This document shows, piece by piece, positions 21,411 through 29,348 of a stretch of DNA of 29,628 nucleotides (its first letter is position 1; the number at the start of each line of letters is the position of its first letter). This stretch comes from a virus. The notes beneath the pieces are model-generated. The model made no database searches and was not told the origin of the DNA. It saw nothing but the letters and a program-made list of their open reading frames with translations. The stretch covers positions 1-29,628 of IMG/VR virus record IMGVR_UViG_3300005253_000281, one strand, 5' to 3'. The position numbers were made by a program, and so were the translations under genes.

Positions 21411-21626
21411 ATGCCGTTACCTAACAGAATAGAAATAGATATACAGTGGGAGAACAACAATACTATTGACATAACTGCTAAGAATGGTAGTGGTACGCCG
21501 TACACTGTTGTTAAGGCTGATGAGAATGGGCATCTTGAGGATATGTTCCCTGCTATAAAGGACGTTATGGAGCGCTATGTCAAAGGTATAATGGAGAAGA
21601 TAGCTGCTGATATGAAGCTACCTTAG
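21411..21626 (+). CDS. Small virion-module protein (71 residues)
   Basis: It starts behind AGGAG right after the strong hairpin. The N-terminal half is beta (RIEIDIQWENNNTIDITAKN), the C-terminal half a helix (AIKDVMERYVKGIMEKIAAD). It lies between the decoration protein and further small structural genes, so a head-completion or chaperone role is plausible, but no family is recognised. Confidence 0.7.
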   Translation: MPLPNRIEIDIQWENNNTIDITAKNGSGTPYTVVKADENGHLEDMFPAIKDVMERYVKGIMEKIAADMKLP

Positions 21627-21636
21627 GAGGATAACT

Positions 21637-21819
21637 ATGCCTAACCCAGCAATGGAGAGGTTAACTAAAGATTCAACTGACACTCAGATACAATCTGCTG
21701 TCAGTGCTGAAATAGAACAATGTATGAAGGAGCCTGGCGCTGACCAGAAAGCATGCGCTGGTAGAGCATTTGGAATGGCAAGAGATAAGACAGGTAAAGC
21801 ATTAGACTTGGGGAGGTAA
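21637..21819 (+). CDS. Small helical protein with ArekTGK-type motif (60 residues)
   Basis: The SD TAGGAGG precedes the ATG. The core IEQCMKEPGADQKACAGRAF followed by GMARDKTGKAL matches a pattern I know from tiny phage proteins in structural operons (C-x-x-x...QK-x-C/A-x-A...AR-x-x-GK). It is helical, with two Cys ten residues apart. The function is not established; it is found beside capsid and prohead genes. Confidence 0.7.
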   Translation: MPNPAMERLTKDSTDTQIQSAVSAEIEQCMKEPGADQKACAGRAFGMARDKTGKALDLGR

Positions 21820-21821
21820 GT

Positions 21822-22133
21822 ATGATAGACCAAGCAATATATAGAGTACTAGGCAGAGAACAGATAGCTGACATTAGTGCTTCTGGTGGGACTGGTCTTA
21901 CCGCCACACAAATTGCAAAGCCAGGTATCATCTATGCTCAGATTCAAGTCCAGGAGAGCGACTGTCGCTGGAGGGTAGATGGCGGTGCTCCAACAGCTTC
22001 TCAAGGTATGTATCTTGCTGAGAACGGAATCATTGAGGTCTGGGGGAAGCAGGCTTTGGAGAATTTTCTAGCCATAGATGACACTGCGGCAGATGCCCTA
22101 TTGGAAGTAATATACTATGGAGGGGGAGCATAA
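21822..22133 (+). CDS. Small beta-rich structural protein (103 residues)
   Basis: Residues 28-75 (IAKPGIIYAQIQVQESDCRW then VDGGAPTASQGMYLAENG) form a compact beta fold of the sort found in small phage head or tail-tip proteins with the xYTVDGxxPTxxxG pattern. The SD GGGGAGG is strong and the gene shares one base with the next. It is probably a virion component such as a head decoration or head-tail adaptor; this is inferred from position and pattern. Confidence 0.65.
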   Translation: MIDQAIYRVLGREQIADISASGGTGLTATQIAKPGIIYAQIQVQESDCRWRVDGGAPTASQGMYLAENGIIEVWGKQALENFLAIDDTAADALLEVIYYGGGA

Positions 22134-22726
22134 TGACAGTAAAGATAATTACTGGAGGAGCGCCAACTCCAGCTGCTCAGATTTCACCACTGCCTGTAAA
22201 TGTTACTGGTGGGAGTATAAATGTCATAGAAGGTGTGCCAGTTGCATCTGTATGGGTAGGTCCCAGAGGATACTATGAGGTTAATAATAGACAGGTAACT
22301 ACTGATAACCCAGGTGTAGCTTGGATAGGTGGTGACGGTGCAACTGCCTCTGATGAGGTTAAAGCTGCAGGAACTTGGACTGATGCCCAGAAAACACGGT
22401 TCTTAGCTGAGTTCCCAGATGCTCGCCCTGGTCTGCTATATGGAATCATCTATGTTGCTTGGGGTAACTCCTACGGCACTATAGAAGATATGTATAATAC
22501 CAGAGGAGTAACAGACACTAGGTCCTATCGTGATAGACTAAGTTGGGCATATGACAGTGGTTCATTCTCACTTGGTAAGATGTTTGAGCCTAAGACCAGT
22601 TCAGGTGGTCTGTGGCAAATTACCTTCCCTAAGCCAATACCCTTCCACTTAGGACTCCGAGTATCTTACGATAATGGAGTTGCTAGGTATTACTTCTGCT
22701 ATAGCCTAGACCCTGACTTTGCTTAA
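22133..22726 (+). CDS. Hypothetical structural protein (197 residues)
   Basis: The N-terminus is Pro/Gly-rich with beta strands, followed by an aromatic-rich region (GLLYGIIYVAWGNSYGTIED) and a C-terminal beta segment ending in Tyr/Phe-rich strands. There are no catalytic motifs. It sits between head and tail genes and starts in the coupled ATAATG of its upstream neighbour. It may be a tail or connector component; I do not recognise the family. Confidence 0.7.
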   Translation: MTVKIITGGAPTPAAQISPLPVNVTGGSINVIEGVPVASVWVGPRGYYEVNNRQVTTDNPGVAWIGGDGATASDEVKAAGTWTDAQKTRFLAEFPDARPGLLYGIIYVAWGNSYGTIEDMYNTRGVTDTRSYRDRLSWAYDSGSFSLGKMFEPKTSSGGLWQITFPKPIPFHLGLRVSYDNGVARYYFCYSLDPDFA

Positions 22727-22750
22727 AATAAAGTATCAAGGAGAACTACA

Positions 22751-22903
22751 ATGGATGCAGCAAAGGTTGAGAAACTGCTAGACCTTATAGAGAGAGCCAA
22801 AGTTCCTCCGCCTGGCATGGCTGGAGGTGAACTGCCAGCAAGAAACCTAGCAATCATAGCTAAGGCTGAAGCAGATATAGACGCAGAATTAGCCATACCA
22901 TAA
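22751..22903 (+). CDS. Small helical protein (50 residues)
   Basis: The frame runs from ATG 22751 to TAA 22903 with a good SD (CAAGGAGA). The product is Ala/Glu/Leu-rich helix (AAKVEKLLDLIERAK), a Pro-Gly turn, then a second helix, so a helical hairpin is likely. The next gene's SD (TAAGGAGG) overlaps the stop codon. The size suggests an assembly chaperone or small adaptor, but this is a guess. Confidence 0.65.
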   Translation: MDAAKVEKLLDLIERAKVPPPGMAGGELPARNLAIIAKAEADIDAELAIP

Positions 22904-22913
22904 GGAGGTGACT

Positions 22914-23168
22914 ATGGCTTGGAGTGAACTTACAGCTAGACCAGAAGTCAATAAGATATTCAGAAAGCTGAAGCTCAAGTACACTCTACGTCGTATCTTA
23001 GAGGCTTCAGGATATACGATTCAGATACTCCACGAGAGTGAACTAAGCATCCCTACTGTTGTAGAAATCCTTGCTCTCTTTCCAGACTTCATCTATGTTG
23101 AGTTTGTTCCGAATACTCCATTTGCTGAAGAAGCTACGGGGGACACTTATAACTACAAAGGTGATTGA
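22914..23168 (+). CDS. Hypothetical 84-residue protein
   Basis: The start is set at ATG 22914, 4 bases after AAGGAGGT; a GTG six bases upstream overlaps the SD. The first part is basic helix (NKIFRKLKLKYTLRRILEAS), the rest alpha/beta with an aromatic acidic end (FPDFIYVEFVPNTP). It overlaps no catalytic family that I know. It leads the tail/fibre block. Confidence 0.65.
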   Translation: MAWSELTARPEVNKIFRKLKLKYTLRRILEASGYTIQILHESELSIPTVVEILALFPDFIYVEFVPNTPFAEEATGDTYNYKGD

Positions 23169-23170
23169 GA

Positions 23171-23638
23171 ATGACTATAACCTTCAATAAAGATAAAGCA
23201 TATATTGAGATTACTGAGGATGGAGTTACCTATCGTAGAGCCATTGTGCTGGAGGACGGAGTAGTATCCTTAGTAGACCCTGACGGAACTAACAAGAAGG
23301 TTGACTTAGTATATGTTAATGCCTCAGACCAGTTAGTATTAGTATTGGAGGATGACTCCGAAGTTACTGTAGCTGCTGGCAGTGGCGATATGCTTAAGTC
23401 AGTCTATGATACTGGCAATAGCGGAGTTGTAGATGACGCAGAGGACTCCCAGCTACTGGAAGGTTCTACCAAAGCTCAGGTTCAAGACCATACTCCTAAA
23501 GCGCATACCCTAGGCTCTCATAGTACTAGAGCTCATAGTGAGTTATCCGATGCACCAACTGATGCTCACCACACTAAGTACACAGACGCTGAGGCAGTGG
23601 TAGCGACTCTGCCTCTAATATTAGCTCTCGGAGGTTAG
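23171..23638 (+). CDS. Fibre-associated protein with Ca-loop-like linker (155 residues)
   Basis: The start is set at ATG 23171 behind AGGTGAT. Residues 1-75 are beta strands. Residues 76-100 (GDMLKSVYDTGNSGVVDDAE) form the DML-x-SVYDT...GVVD-x-AE motif common in tail fibres, which looks like a degenerate calcium loop. A His/Thr-rich stretch and the ending HHTKYTDAEAV follow, again typical of fibre joints; the last gene in the window begins with the same YTDAEA. It is probably a fibre shaft or connector. Confidence 0.75.
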   Translation: MTITFNKDKAYIEITEDGVTYRRAIVLEDGVVSLVDPDGTNKKVDLVYVNASDQLVLVLEDDSEVTVAAGSGDMLKSVYDTGNSGVVDDAEDSQLLEGSTKAQVQDHTPKAHTLGSHSTRAHSELSDAPTDAHHTKYTDAEAVVATLPLILALGG

Positions 23639-23639
23639 C

Positions 23640-24911
23640 TTGATAGCACTTGACAATGGAGATAAAATAAGAGGAGATGCATCAGCAGCTACTGTAGTAG
23701 ACTATACTCTGCACGGCTTAGACAATAATGCTATTAAGCAACTAGCTGATGGGCAACTAGCTAATACTATTGACGACTTGTATACTGCTGACTCTGCTGA
23801 TGTAGTATCTGCAATTATCCTTGTCAATACTGATAGCAGTGCCCGAACAGTTAACCTCTACCTAACTCCTAGTGGCGGGACTGCAAGACGCCTTATACCT
23901 AAGGATACATCTCTTGGGGTTGGTTTCTGCTTAATTACTGATGGTAGCAAGATGGGCGTCTATGATGCCAGTGGGAACCTGCAGCAGACAGTCACGATAG
24001 TAGCTCACGCACTTGGAGGCAGCTCTCACGATGCAGATACCTTATCTGATTTGAACAGTAAGATTTCAGATGCAACTCTGGTAGATACCGCATCCATTGT
24101 ACTGAAAGCTCTGTTTGATGCCAATACTATATTAGCTGCCAATTCTGATGATATGCCTGCCGCTCTAGCTGTAGCAGCCTCTCGGATACTAGGTAGGAAG
24201 GCTGCAGGCAATATAGCTGCTATGACTGTGGCTGAACTACTAACACTTATAAATGTAGCTGCTGGTGCAGATGTAACTGGAAGTAATGCACCTCAGGCAC
24301 ACGAAGCCAGTCATGTTTCTGGTGGTTCTGATGATATTGATGCTGCACTAAATCCAGCTGCGGTAGCACTAACTACTCGGGGAGACGTACTCTTTCATGA
24401 TGCTTCTGGGCTAGCTAGACTAGCTAAGGGCACAGATGGACAGTTTCTTAAGATAGGAGCCAATGACCCAGTTTGGGCTGATGTAGCTGCTGGTGCAGGG
24501 GAAGGTCATGTTACAATCTCCCTGATTGCTTATAGCTCAATAGGGCAAGGCACTTGGACTATTGGGGTTGACACAGGGAGAATTGGCAATCTTGTTGTTC
24601 AGAATACTACCACAGACGATGGCGATAATATAAGTTATAAAGTGTATCTGGCAACAGGCACATATACACTTTACTTTCTATATGGAACAGGAAGTGACGG
24701 TGGTATTATAGACTTCTATATTGACGCTGTAGAAGTCGCCAGTGTCGACACTTACTCTGGAAGTGGTTCAAGTAACAACGTCCTTACCCAAGTGTCTATC
24801 GTCGTAACTGATGGCTTAAAAACCCTTAAATTAGATGTGGATGGGAAGAATGGCAGTTCATCTGGTTATAAGGCAGCTTTTTCCAGTCTAATACTATATA
24901 GGACAGCATAA
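23640..24911 (+). CDS. Tail fibre with modular C-terminal binding domain
   Basis: This is a 423-residue protein from TTG 23640 behind GGAGG. Residues 1-120 are a beta domain. About 165-205 (ILAANSDDMPAALAVAASRI) and 215-235 (EASHVSGGSDDIDAAL) are repeats common in phage fibres, and TTRGDVLFHDASGLARLAKG (near 247-266) is a classic fibre linker. The C-terminal 140 residues are Gly/Thr/Tyr-rich strands, likely a jelly-roll receptor-binding tip. Base use in that tip (AAA, GGG, TTT runs) differs from the shaft, consistent with a swapped module. Confidence 0.85.
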   Translation: MIALDNGDKIRGDASAATVVDYTLHGLDNNAIKQLADGQLANTIDDLYTADSADVVSAIILVNTDSSARTVNLYLTPSGGTARRLIPKDTSLGVGFCLITDGSKMGVYDASGNLQQTVTIVAHALGGSSHDADTLSDLNSKISDATLVDTASIVLKALFDANTILAANSDDMPAALAVAASRILGRKAAGNIAAMTVAELLTLINVAAGADVTGSNAPQAHEASHVSGGSDDIDAALNPAAVALTTRGDVLFHDASGLARLAKGTDGQFLKIGANDPVWADVAAGAGEGHVTISLIAYSSIGQGTWTIGVDTGRIGNLVVQNTTTDDGDNISYKVYLATGTYTLYFLYGTGSDGGIIDFYIDAVEVASVDTYSGSGSSNNVLTQVSIVVTDGLKTLKLDVDGKNGSSSGYKAAFSSLILYRTA

Positions 24912-25123
24912 TGATTATACAATTTCACACACCAAAAGGAATAGTTCCAATAGACAGTGACACAGTAACCGATGCCGAGCTTGCTGGGATAAATATGGGC
25001 AGGCAAAAGTTAGACGCTTACTTATCAGAAATGCCTAGAGATTTAGCTGCCGAAATAACTAGCTTGAAGGTAGAAGCTGACGGGCTAAGGACTAAACTAA
25101 AGGCGGCTGGAGTTATACAGTAA
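24911..25123 (+). CDS. Small fibre-associated coiled-coil protein (70 residues)
   Basis: The start overlaps the fibre stop (ATAATG). A short beta N-terminus (MIIQFHTPKGIVPIDS) is followed by a coiled coil ending in KVEADGLRTKLKAAG. Small genes directly after a fibre often encode fibre assembly chaperones or clamp proteins; this is inferred from position and shape. Confidence 0.7.
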   Translation: MIIQFHTPKGIVPIDSDTVTDAELAGINMGRQKLDAYLSEMPRDLAAEITSLKVEADGLRTKLKAAGVIQ

Positions 25124-25124
25124 A

Positions 25125-25160
25125 ATGGCAAAGCATCCGCATAAGAAAAAGAGGAAGTAG
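25125..25160 (+). CDS. Possible 11-residue polybasic peptide
   Basis: ATG 25125 to TAG 25160 encodes MAKHPHKKKRK. Tiny His/Lys-rich peptides of this kind appear in phage genomes (recollection). However, the same bases supply the AAGAGGA SD of the next gene, so the open frame could be accidental. A GGAG lies 12 bases upstream, which is rather far. Low confidence. Confidence 0.3.
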   Translation: MAKHPHKKKRK

Positions 25161-25161
25161 T

Positions 25162-26196
25162 ATGAGGTCTATATCAGCTAACTTACTTACCGAGCAGAAT
25201 GCGGCTAGTAATACTCCGTATGTCTATCTAGTATTCACTAGCGCAGATGGGTGTGCTACCGAAAACTACGGCTCTGACCAGAAGGACAGACGCATCCTAC
25301 TCATAGACCATCAGGAAGAGCCTTACAATGAGTATGCATCTGTCATCCTGCGCAATGATGATAGGTCTATACCTAACCTGAAAGGCTACTGGACTGAAAT
25401 CGGCTATGGCTATGTAGTTAGTGGCACTGGAGAGTACTCCCAAACTTCTCGCCTCTGGGTTAAGCATCAGCAGGAGATATCTGCTCAGGGCAAAAGAGTA
25501 ATGCTACTGGAGTTGGAAGGTATGTGGGCTAAGCTTGGGGAGCTACCTATGAGAATAGGTAATCCTCCATACTACCGAGATGAATCAGGAACTCTCACAG
25601 CTGTTACTCCTTACAGTGTTATGGAGACAATCATAGAGTCCGAGCTTGGTTGGACACTAGCTGCTCTTGTGGAGGATGATAGCATCATAAATACCTATGA
25701 GATTCCTACTCTGCTAATTAACCAACAGCCCTTTGAGTCAGCAGGAGGTCTGCTCTACCGTCTCATAAATATAACTAAATCTTATCTGCGCTCTAAGGCT
25801 GGTCTAGAGATGGAGGTTAAGTATTCTCAATCAACTGACTCTGTAGCTATAACCTACTACTCAGGTCAAGCTCCATACTTCTATGAGTATATAGAGCGCA
25901 ATAATGTGCTGATACCTAATGATGTGATAGTATTTGCTAACCCAGGTGCAGATGGCTTATGGACTGATATTAAAGCTGGAGAAGCTACTGACCAGGCTGA
26001 GATAGATGCTTATGATACTATTAGAAGGCTAGTGCCTGCTGCTGAGCTAACTACGAAGGCTCAGGCAGATACTAGGGCAGCTGCACTACTAGCTAGAGCT
26101 GAGGCGGAAGTACTAGCAGGCAGAATGTATGCTCCGCACGACTGCCAGCTGGAGCTGTATGATAGGATAGAGGTTAGGGACTCAAGAGGACTGTAA
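25162..26196 (+). CDS. Tail-tip or minor tail protein (344 residues)
   Basis: The protein opens with beta strands (YVYLVFTSADGCATENYG) and holds EPYNEYASVILRNDDRSIPN, a pattern typical of baseplate or distal-tail proteins in which a local frame and unit are defined (L-x-N-x-DR). LWVKHQQEISAQGKRVMLLE and a later EIPTLLINQQPFE follow. The C-terminus (AEAEVLAGRMYAPHDCQLEL) also fits tail proteins of the gp37-like group. It is probably at the tail tip, upstream of the receptor-binding genes. Confidence 0.65.
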   Translation: MRSISANLLTEQNAASNTPYVYLVFTSADGCATENYGSDQKDRRILLIDHQEEPYNEYASVILRNDDRSIPNLKGYWTEIGYGYVVSGTGEYSQTSRLWVKHQQEISAQGKRVMLLELEGMWAKLGELPMRIGNPPYYRDESGTLTAVTPYSVMETIIESELGWTLAALVEDDSIINTYEIPTLLINQQPFESAGGLLYRLINITKSYLRSKAGLEMEVKYSQSTDSVAITYYSGQAPYFYEYIERNNVLIPNDVIVFANPGADGLWTDIKAGEATDQAEIDAYDTIRRLVPAAELTTKAQADTRAAALLARAEAEVLAGRMYAPHDCQLELYDRIEVRDSRGL

Positions 26197-27779
26197 TGTC
26201 AAAGCAGAAGATAATATCAGGTAATGTCTGGAACGCACTACACGATACTACTACCGAGTATCTGCGGATAGATGGCGGACCGAGTAACTGGCAAGACTTT
26301 CCTAATATAGGCGAAGCTGATACTACCTTCTTTGCTGTTGCTGGTACTCTAAAGAGTCTTAGACTGATACTTCTCAATGCTGCTGGCGACCCGACTGCTC
26401 CTCCCACTGGCAAGACATTCGTATTTACTACTAGAAAGAATGGTTCTGACACTCTCCAGACAGCTACCATAGGCTCTGGAGAAACTGAAGCGCAAGACTT
26501 AACTAATGATGTAAGTATAGCGGCTGGCGATAGATTGCTTATAGGATGCGCTCCTACTGGCGGAGCAGGACCAAACAGGTATGCTATTTTCAGTTATGAG
26601 TTTGTTCCTACTGTAGATGGCGAAAGCGTATACTTCAATGCAGGCGGACCTTGGCTAAGGCTTGAAGCAGCTGGTTATGCTTCCCTTGTTGGGGCTTGCT
26701 CTAATCCCCACGTATATGCCTTGGCTGATGTAAGGCAGTATGTTGCGGCTCCTGGCAAGATAAAAGACTTAAGACTCTTTCTTAGTAATAATCCTGGTAC
26801 TGGGGTTGAAGGCTGGAGACTAACTCTCTACCTAAATGGTTCTCCTACAGCTCTAACTATAACTATATCTGGCGCTGGTACTAGCGGTAGTAATACTTCA
26901 GACGAGATAACCGTTGCTACTGGCGACCTTGTAGCGTGGCATATAACTCCACTAAACTCACCAACCAATAGTGTAAACGCTGGCTTTGGGTTTGCCTTTG
27001 ACCCAGATGATAATGCTGAGAGCCTGTTTGTTGGTGGTTGGCAGTCAGCGTTAAATACTGGGGCAACTGCCTATCACGGTCTGCACAGTAATACTCGAGC
27101 TTGGGATACTGCTGAAAAGAATGTGTGGCAGTTAGCTCAGCATCTAGCTACTAGTACCTTATATGTAGAAGTATCTGTAGCACCTGGAGCTGGTAAGTCT
27201 TGGGTGTTTACAGTAATGAAGAATGGCTGTCCTACAACTGTTAAAGTTACTATATCTGGTACTGCTACTACTGGTAGCAATCTAGTGGATAGGGTTGCCT
27301 TTGCTGATGACGATTACATCTCAATGAGAGCTGTGCCGTCTGGAACTCCTGCTGCTGCCAATGCTAGATGGGGACTAGTTCAGGTAGCTGGAGTTGTTAT
27401 CCAGCCTTACGAAGCCTTAACTAGAGTAACTGGCATACGCCATATCTACCGACCTGGTATGCTTAGGATGCAGGTGATGATGGGAGATGTCAGTAACACC
27501 ATTGAGATAGCAGAGGCTGCTGTTAGAGCTGAGCTAGTTCAACCTGAACAGCCTGTTCCTCCTATAAGATTACCATCAGAGGAGGTTGCTAGGCAGGAGG
27601 AACGAAGGTTGGAAGGTGAGTTAAGCCGATTACGTCAGTCTTTAGAAGAAGGGGTAATTGAGCCTCCTCCGATATTTACTCCTGGTGGAGCTAGAAGGAC
27701 TGAGGTTGGTCTTCTTGAACAGATGAGATTACTCCACGAGCTGGAAGGTTTGAGCCTAAGAATCTTTGGCAGCAGCTGA
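26196..27779 (+). CDS. Tail protein with three tandem beta-sandwich repeats
   Basis: This is a 527-residue protein. Three similar blocks lie at about 40-136, 176-269 and 308-402, each with a KxLxL or LxVxVxP strand, an FT-x-x-KNG or LTLYLNG turn, a TI-x-G-x-x-T segment and a GD-x-L-x-x-x-x-x-P strand. The pattern implies triplicated carbohydrate-binding-like sandwiches. Residues 450-500 are Pro-rich then coiled coil (LPSEEVARQEERRLEGELSR). The C-terminal frame seems to continue in the -1 frame (27719-27886), so the annotated stop may be premature. It probably displays binding domains on the virion. Confidence 0.75.
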   Translation: MSKQKIISGNVWNALHDTTTEYLRIDGGPSNWQDFPNIGEADTTFFAVAGTLKSLRLILLNAAGDPTAPPTGKTFVFTTRKNGSDTLQTATIGSGETEAQDLTNDVSIAAGDRLLIGCAPTGGAGPNRYAIFSYEFVPTVDGESVYFNAGGPWLRLEAAGYASLVGACSNPHVYALADVRQYVAAPGKIKDLRLFLSNNPGTGVEGWRLTLYLNGSPTALTITISGAGTSGSNTSDEITVATGDLVAWHITPLNSPTNSVNAGFGFAFDPDDNAESLFVGGWQSALNTGATAYHGLHSNTRAWDTAEKNVWQLAQHLATSTLYVEVSVAPGAGKSWVFTVMKNGCPTTVKVTISGTATTGSNLVDRVAFADDDYISMRAVPSGTPAAANARWGLVQVAGVVIQPYEALTRVTGIRHIYRPGMLRMQVMMGDVSNTIEIAEAAVRAELVQPEQPVPPIRLPSEEVARQEERRLEGELSRLRQSLEEGVIEPPPIFTPGGARRTEVGLLEQMRLLHELEGLSLRIFGSS

Positions 27780-27886
27780 CTCCTTGGAGAGAAGAAAGAG
27801 GTGAGACCTTCGGTAGTGAGGTTATAGAGAGAATTAGGAAGAGCCCTATTATCAGGTTCTTCGGAGGTTTGTTCGGTGGGTCGTAA
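27719..27886 (+). pseudogene. Open -1 frame extending the 527-residue tail protein
   Basis: The -1 frame relative to the upstream gene is open for 55 codons with no ATG, GTG or TTG near its beginning, yet reads like protein: FEPKNLWQQLTPWREERGET, then a Ser/Glu/Arg helix and FFGGLFGGS before TAA 27886. One extra T in the TTT at 27749-27751 would join it to the upstream frame. No standard slippery heptamer is visible. It is probably the true C-terminus, displaced by an indel or a sequencing error. Confidence 0.5.
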
Positions 27887-28415
27887 GAAGACTGGCAGAC
27901 CAGTAGATGTTCCCGTCGGCTCAGGTATAGCTGTAACTGGACAGGACTTTGAGCAGAGAGCTCCTATCATACCTCCTGGCTCTGTGTCTTACATATATAG
28001 TGGTCAGTTTAGGACATCATCTAAAACTGCCAGCTTTACTCTTAGCAATGAGATGGTAGTATTAGTAGATGCCACCTCGGTTGACATAGTTATAACTTTA
28101 CCAGCCGCTTCTACTAGCACTCATAAGATATACTATATTAAGAAGGTGGATAGCACAGGGCATACGGTGACTGTAAAAGGTAATGCTACTGCTGAAACAA
28201 TAGATGGAGAGAAGTCAATAGTGATAGCATTACAGTACCAGTACATAGCTATCATCTGTGATGGCTCTGACTGGTTTATAATAGGAGGTGAGTATGTGAA
28301 GATGGAAGAGATTGTAAAGGAAGGTAATGAGACCCAAGGGAAGATACTGAACCTTCTGATACTTTTTAAGAAGGCTCTAAAGAAAATGAGTAATTTAGAT
28401 TTAAAGGAGGACTAA
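27876..28415 (+). CDS. Virion spike or fibre-type protein (179 residues)
   Basis: The start is GTG 27876, 8 bases after GGAGG. Residues 40-132 carry a well-known fibre pattern: TASFTLSNEMVVLVDATS, then ITLPAASTSTHKIYYIKK and the Thr/Val strand VTVKGNATAETIDG, then IICDGSDWFII. This beta domain caps many phage fibres. A coiled coil of about 40 residues ends the protein (KEGNETQGKILNLLILFKKA), likely for trimerisation or membrane/partner contact. It follows the tail protein on the same strand. Confidence 0.8.
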   Translation: MGRKKTGRPVDVPVGSGIAVTGQDFEQRAPIIPPGSVSYIYSGQFRTSSKTASFTLSNEMVVLVDATSVDIVITLPAASTSTHKIYYIKKVDSTGHTVTVKGNATAETIDGEKSIVIALQYQYIAIICDGSDWFIIGGEYVKMEEIVKEGNETQGKILNLLILFKKALKKMSNLDLKED

Positions 28416-28416
28416 C

Positions 28417-28965
28417 ATGGCAGACAGAATAGAAGGCACAGGTGGCATAACTGCTGAGGTAAGTAAAGAGCGACAACTGCTCACCAAAGCAATGCAGGAG
28501 ACTGAGTTTGAGTTCATCTCAGAGCTAACAGGTGAGGCATTTATATGGACTATTGAAACCTATAACTATACTGGTGCTGATACCATCCTGTCAGTAAGAA
28601 ACATCCATGCTACAAAGAAACTGCACATTCACAAGATTGTCTTACACGGAGATACTGAGACTGAGGTAGAGGTTCATGTGCCTACTTCGGATTATACCCC
28701 TACTGGCACGGCAGTGATTGGTCAGGGTCTAAACAGAAGTAAAGATGTAGATGCGACTGCTTATGCTACCGCCATCGCAGATGAGACTGGACAAGCTACC
28801 CAGGGTGATGTAATTGAGCGTAGAAGAATTAAAGTTGATACTGATATGGAGATAGCATTTGATGGCGCTTTGATACTCGCTAACAAGCAAGCTGTCGCTG
28901 TGGACTTCGTCACAGTTGGTACTGAGGCTCATGTCTCTATCTGGGGTTTCTTTAAGGAGGACTAA
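28417..28965 (+). CDS. Structural protein of the tail/fibre block (182 residues)
   Basis: The SD AAAGGAGG is strong. The protein is beta-rich throughout: EAFIWTIETYNYTGADTIL, then HIHKIVLHGDTETEVEVH and a C-terminal HVSIWGFF. I have seen this type in tail-fibre clusters of environmental phages, as a beta-sandwich of unknown role. It is neither an enzyme nor a chaperone by sequence. The stop overlaps the next start. Confidence 0.7.
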   Translation: MADRIEGTGGITAEVSKERQLLTKAMQETEFEFISELTGEAFIWTIETYNYTGADTILSVRNIHATKKLHIHKIVLHGDTETEVEVHVPTSDYTPTGTAVIGQGLNRSKDVDATAYATAIADETGQATQGDVIERRRIKVDTDMEIAFDGALILANKQAVAVDFVTVGTEAHVSIWGFFKED

Positions 28966-29348
28966 TGGTAGCTTCTAACCAATTTTGCCCATACTATAAT
29001 CTGCCCTGTCCACAAACAAACGTTGGTATTGATGGCTGTTACATGTGGGGTACAGGCTGCCCACTTAGGGCTGGTGGAGATACATATAGTAAGACCATGA
29101 CGATGGCAAACGATAGCGCAATCAGGTTTGAGACAGCAGAAAAGTCACTCAGGGATGTTATTATTATTGTTGAGACCAATCCTATGCTGTTAGGTTCAAC
29201 AGGAGTGGAAGTATTTACTGTCGCTGCCGGTGGTAGTATAGGATGGAGTAAGGTAGATATAAGCACCCTTTATTTTAAGAATGCCGGTGCAGGTAACAAT
29301 GGTAAGATTACGATATTGGCAGTGGCAGATTCAGGAGCAAGAGTATAA
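28965..29348 (+). CDS. Small protein with Cys-rich head and beta tail (127 residues)
   Basis: The N-terminus has four Cys at 8, 15, 25 and 32 (CPYYNLPC...GCYMWGTGCP), fit for two disulfides or one metal site, then Thr/Val/Ser-rich strands (VEVFTVAAGGSIGWSKV). The beta part resembles a fibre-capping domain. The gene begins at ATG 28965 in the GACTAATGG junction with the upstream gene. Base use is more relaxed than upstream (more AAA and TTT, two CCGG sites nearby), hinting at recent acquisition. Confidence 0.65.
   Translation: MVASNQFCPYYNLPCPQTNVGIDGCYMWGTGCPLRAGGDTYSKTMTMANDSAIRFETAEKSLRDVIIIVETNPMLLGSTGVEVFTVAAGGSIGWSKVDISTLYFKNAGAGNNGKITILAVADSGARV

Noticed and set aside
23649-23680. Promoter at TTGACA inside the fibre gene
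   Set aside because: No -10-like hexamer lies at 16-18 bases and the site is within a coding region.
27635-27970. Minus-strand open frame over the tail protein end
   Set aside because: No SD, opposite to the operon, and composition of an antisense shadow.
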